A DNA stretch of 36,000 nucleotides from positions 1,926,287 to 1,962,286 of the forward strand of contig RPFO01000406.1 of assembly GCA_009746045.1 (NCBI GenBank). Direction: 5' to 3'. Positions 34,384-36,000 of this stretch are shown here, one piece after another; positions within the stretch are counted from its first letter, which is position 1; each line of letters starts with the position of its first letter. The DNA is from Mesostigma viride (lineage: Eukaryota > Streptophyta > Mesostigmatophyceae > Mesostigmatales > Mesostigmataceae). The position numbers and the translations under genes are program-made. Under the pieces are notes generated by a model. That model searched no databases. It was given only the letters and a program-made list of their open reading frames with translations, and had not been told where the DNA came from.

Positions 34384-36000
34384 ATGTCAGAGCCTACCCC
34401 TCCGGCTGAGAGCCCGCTGCCGTCCCTGCCCCTACCGGACCCTGAGCTGTACTTCGAGGCCCTTCCGGGCCGTTGGGTGTCACGGTCCAGTTTCCGGGTG
34501 GCGTCGTGCAGCCGGCCCTCCAGGCCCAGCATGCGGGTTTAGTCAGGGCGCTCTCTTCGGGGTCACGTGGTACGGTCCCTCCCCTGCTGAACCGCACCAG
34601 CTTGTTTTGCACGGGTTCGACGATGCCGGCCACTGTTTGCTAGAATGTGGCTCCAGCTGTCCAGCCTTGGGACAGATAGCTGCGGTTCTCCAGTGCCCCA
34701 GGGTGTTTTCCTACCTTTCTACCCCTGTGGGCCGCTCCTGCCTACGGGATGTGTTCCCCTGGCTTCCGGCCGAGGGTGATGCGGAAATAGATGAGAACCC
34801 CTGCGACCTTCTACGGGCAGTAGAGTTCATGGAGATAGCAGACCAGACAGCGGGCGTAGGATTGGGCGACCCTACTCCTACGGACGCGCCGGTAGAGGCA
34901 CAGTATTCTCCTGAGTATTCGGCCTCCCCTGCGGCGTCCTCCTCTTCAGTGTCGGCGCCTTCCCCTGTCCCGTCTTCACCGAGGTCGGTCCTGTGCGCAT
35001 CGGTGGAGCCTACCCCTTTGGGCTCTGGTCGTGAGCCTGATCCTCTTTCGGCGACAGTTTCTGCGATGCAGGCGCAGATCCAGTCCCTGACGGCGGCCTT
35101 CGGGGCCTTCATGGCGGCCCAGGCGCACGCTCCAGCCACGCCAGGTGGGGTGTCTGCCGCAGCTGTGCCCCCTTCCCCTTCGGTCGCCTCGGCGTCTACG
35201 GGTCCGTCTGTGCCGCGCGAGCCCTCGGCGGCTGCGGCTCCCTCTGTTGCTGCGGCTCCTACGCCTTCGGCTACCTCTGCGCCTGCTACTGACGTACCTG
35301 CGCCTCGGCGCGAGTCCACCGTCCCAGCGGCCGCGCCCGTCGCCGCCGCGTCCGAGCCGCCCACCACGTCAGCGCCGCCCTCGCGGGGTTTCTTCAGCGA
35401 CCCGGGCGGTCTTCCCAGGCTTTGGGAGGGCGGTCCTCCGCAGAGGATCCCGGTGCCTGACTGGAGCTTGGACGGTAACCAGTCGTATGCCGGATTGCCT
35501 GTCCCCACGGGCCCTATTTTCAACATGTGGCCTGGTGGTGCTCCGCCCCCAGAGACCGGCGCGCCAGTTGCGGAGGCGGGTCCGTCGCGACCCCCTGCGG
35601 CATCGGGTCCGACGCGGCCCCCTGTTGTACCGGCGCCGTCTGCGTCTGTGCCGGTTCCTACCCCTTCGTCGGCCCCTGTCCCTTCGGCCCCGCGGTCTTT
35701 GGCTGCGGTTGTTCGGTCCAGTGGCTCTGACCTGCGCGCCACCCGCGCTGCCGATTCCCTTCGGGAGTTGTCAGAGGGCGATCGGGATCGGGCCCCTTCT
35801 GTGGTGCATGCGACTCCGGAGTCGCGCGACACGCCTGTCTTTGGGTACGGTATGTCTGCGCTCGCCTGCCGCCAGTGTGACCTGCCGCGCGCCTCCGCCG
35901 AGCTTGCCATTTCGCCCATGTCCTACGGTTTCTCTCAGGTGTGTCGGGCGCGCGCGGGACCGTGGCCTACCAGTTGAGACTGATCGGCCTCCTTTCGACA
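34384..36000 (+). pseudogene. Element 1 GC-rich 3' ORF, partial at window end
   Basis: Starts MSEPTPPAESP at 34384 as in element 2, keeps PDPELYFEALPG, and continues one frame away in GVVQPALQAQHAGLVRA. A further one-base loss near 34545 (GGGCGCTCTC, where element 2 has GGGCGGCCCTC) puts LFGVTWYGPSPAEPHQL in a third frame, open to about 35955. There an extra base shifts it again (CGCGCGCGGGAC against CGCCCCGGGATC). The conserved blocks HCLLECGSSCPALGQ, RLWEGGPPQRIPVPDW, AGLPVPTGPIFNMWP and MSALACRQCDLPRASAEL are kept, while the linker varies freely. Function unknown. The rest lies outside the window. Confidence 0.7.

Larger units (their letters stand above)
14314..36000 (+). mobile_element. 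Element 1: Ty3/gypsy chromovirus, plus strand, 3' end beyond window
   Basis: Order on the plus strand: LTR, PBS, viroplasmin-like ORF, gag with CCHC knuckle, protease, RT-RNase H-integrase-chromodomain, GC-rich 3' ORF. It is interrupted twice: by element 2 in gag after 16942 and by a 1,760-bp element in pol after 29098. It also has single-base frame breaks near 16638 (gag), 33970 (integrase tail), 34545 and 35955 (3' ORF). Its pol protein differs from that of element 2 at only a small fraction of positions, so the two belong to one family. The 3' LTR is not in the window, so its own target duplication cannot be tested. Confidence 0.93.

Noticed and set aside
34711-35919. Long antisense frame (402 codons) over the 3' ORF of element 1, with similar antisense frames in element 2
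   Set aside because: Gly/Ala-rich translation produced by the opposite strand of a GC-rich coding region; the sense frame carries the conserved blocks.

Overview
This is a nuclear eukaryotic window. The left third holds a spliced, GC-rich gene with polypyrimidine-AG acceptors, GTGAGG/GTATGT donors and intronic minisatellites. The rest is repeats: two non-LTR (LINE) relics and a nest of Ty3/gypsy LTR retrotransposons. The style (GC-rich coding exons, algal-type LINE tails, an APAF-1-like NB-ARC/WD40 gene) suggests an alga, green or stramenopile. I cannot name the species, and this placement is an inference.

Left region (1-9807). A 38/41-bp minisatellite (1-618) and intron-like sequence precede a plus-strand gene open at its 5' end. 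I can follow six exons: 1036-1383, 2605-3248, about 4615-5302, 5684-6001, 7126-7848 and 8134-9807. They encode a STAND/NB-ARC ATPase module (P-loop, kinase-2, GLPL, winged helix), an APAF-1-like helical segment, and about 15 WD40 repeats forming probably two propellers. Any N-terminal effector domain lies upstream of the window. Its introns contain a 46-bp minisatellite copied from the exon/donor boundary, a 34-nt G homopolymer and a 43-bp minisatellite.

Middle region (9808-14313). The gene's 3' flank is followed by a minus-strand relic of a LINE ORF2 C-terminus (about 10700-11615), a GGTACC/CGGGTAC-rich palindromic block (about 11752-11915), a plus-strand LINE ORF1 relic with two in-frame stops (12264-13631), and a 24-bp tandem repeat.

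Right region (14314-36000). Element 1 is a plus-strand Ty3/gypsy chromovirus running off the right edge. Its order is 5' LTR 14314-14845, PBS, a small ORF with an RNase H1 N-terminal/viroplasmin-like domain, gag, protease, RT-RNase H-integrase-chromodomain, and a long GC-rich 3' ORF. Its gag is split by element 2 (16943-27721), a complete minus-strand relative with 571/574-bp LTRs and a 5-bp GCAGG target duplication. Its pol is split by a 1,760-bp non-autonomous element (29099-30858) with palindromic, imperfectly inverted ends and a 4-bp ACAG duplication.

The most interesting points are the viroplasmin-like ORF, the conserved unknown GC-rich 3' ORF with an apparent frame change at its start, the G-run at the gag/protease junction, and the minisatellite that grew out of a splice donor. 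Many breaks in the elements are single-base indels. They may be real decay or assembly error, and the sequence alone cannot decide.
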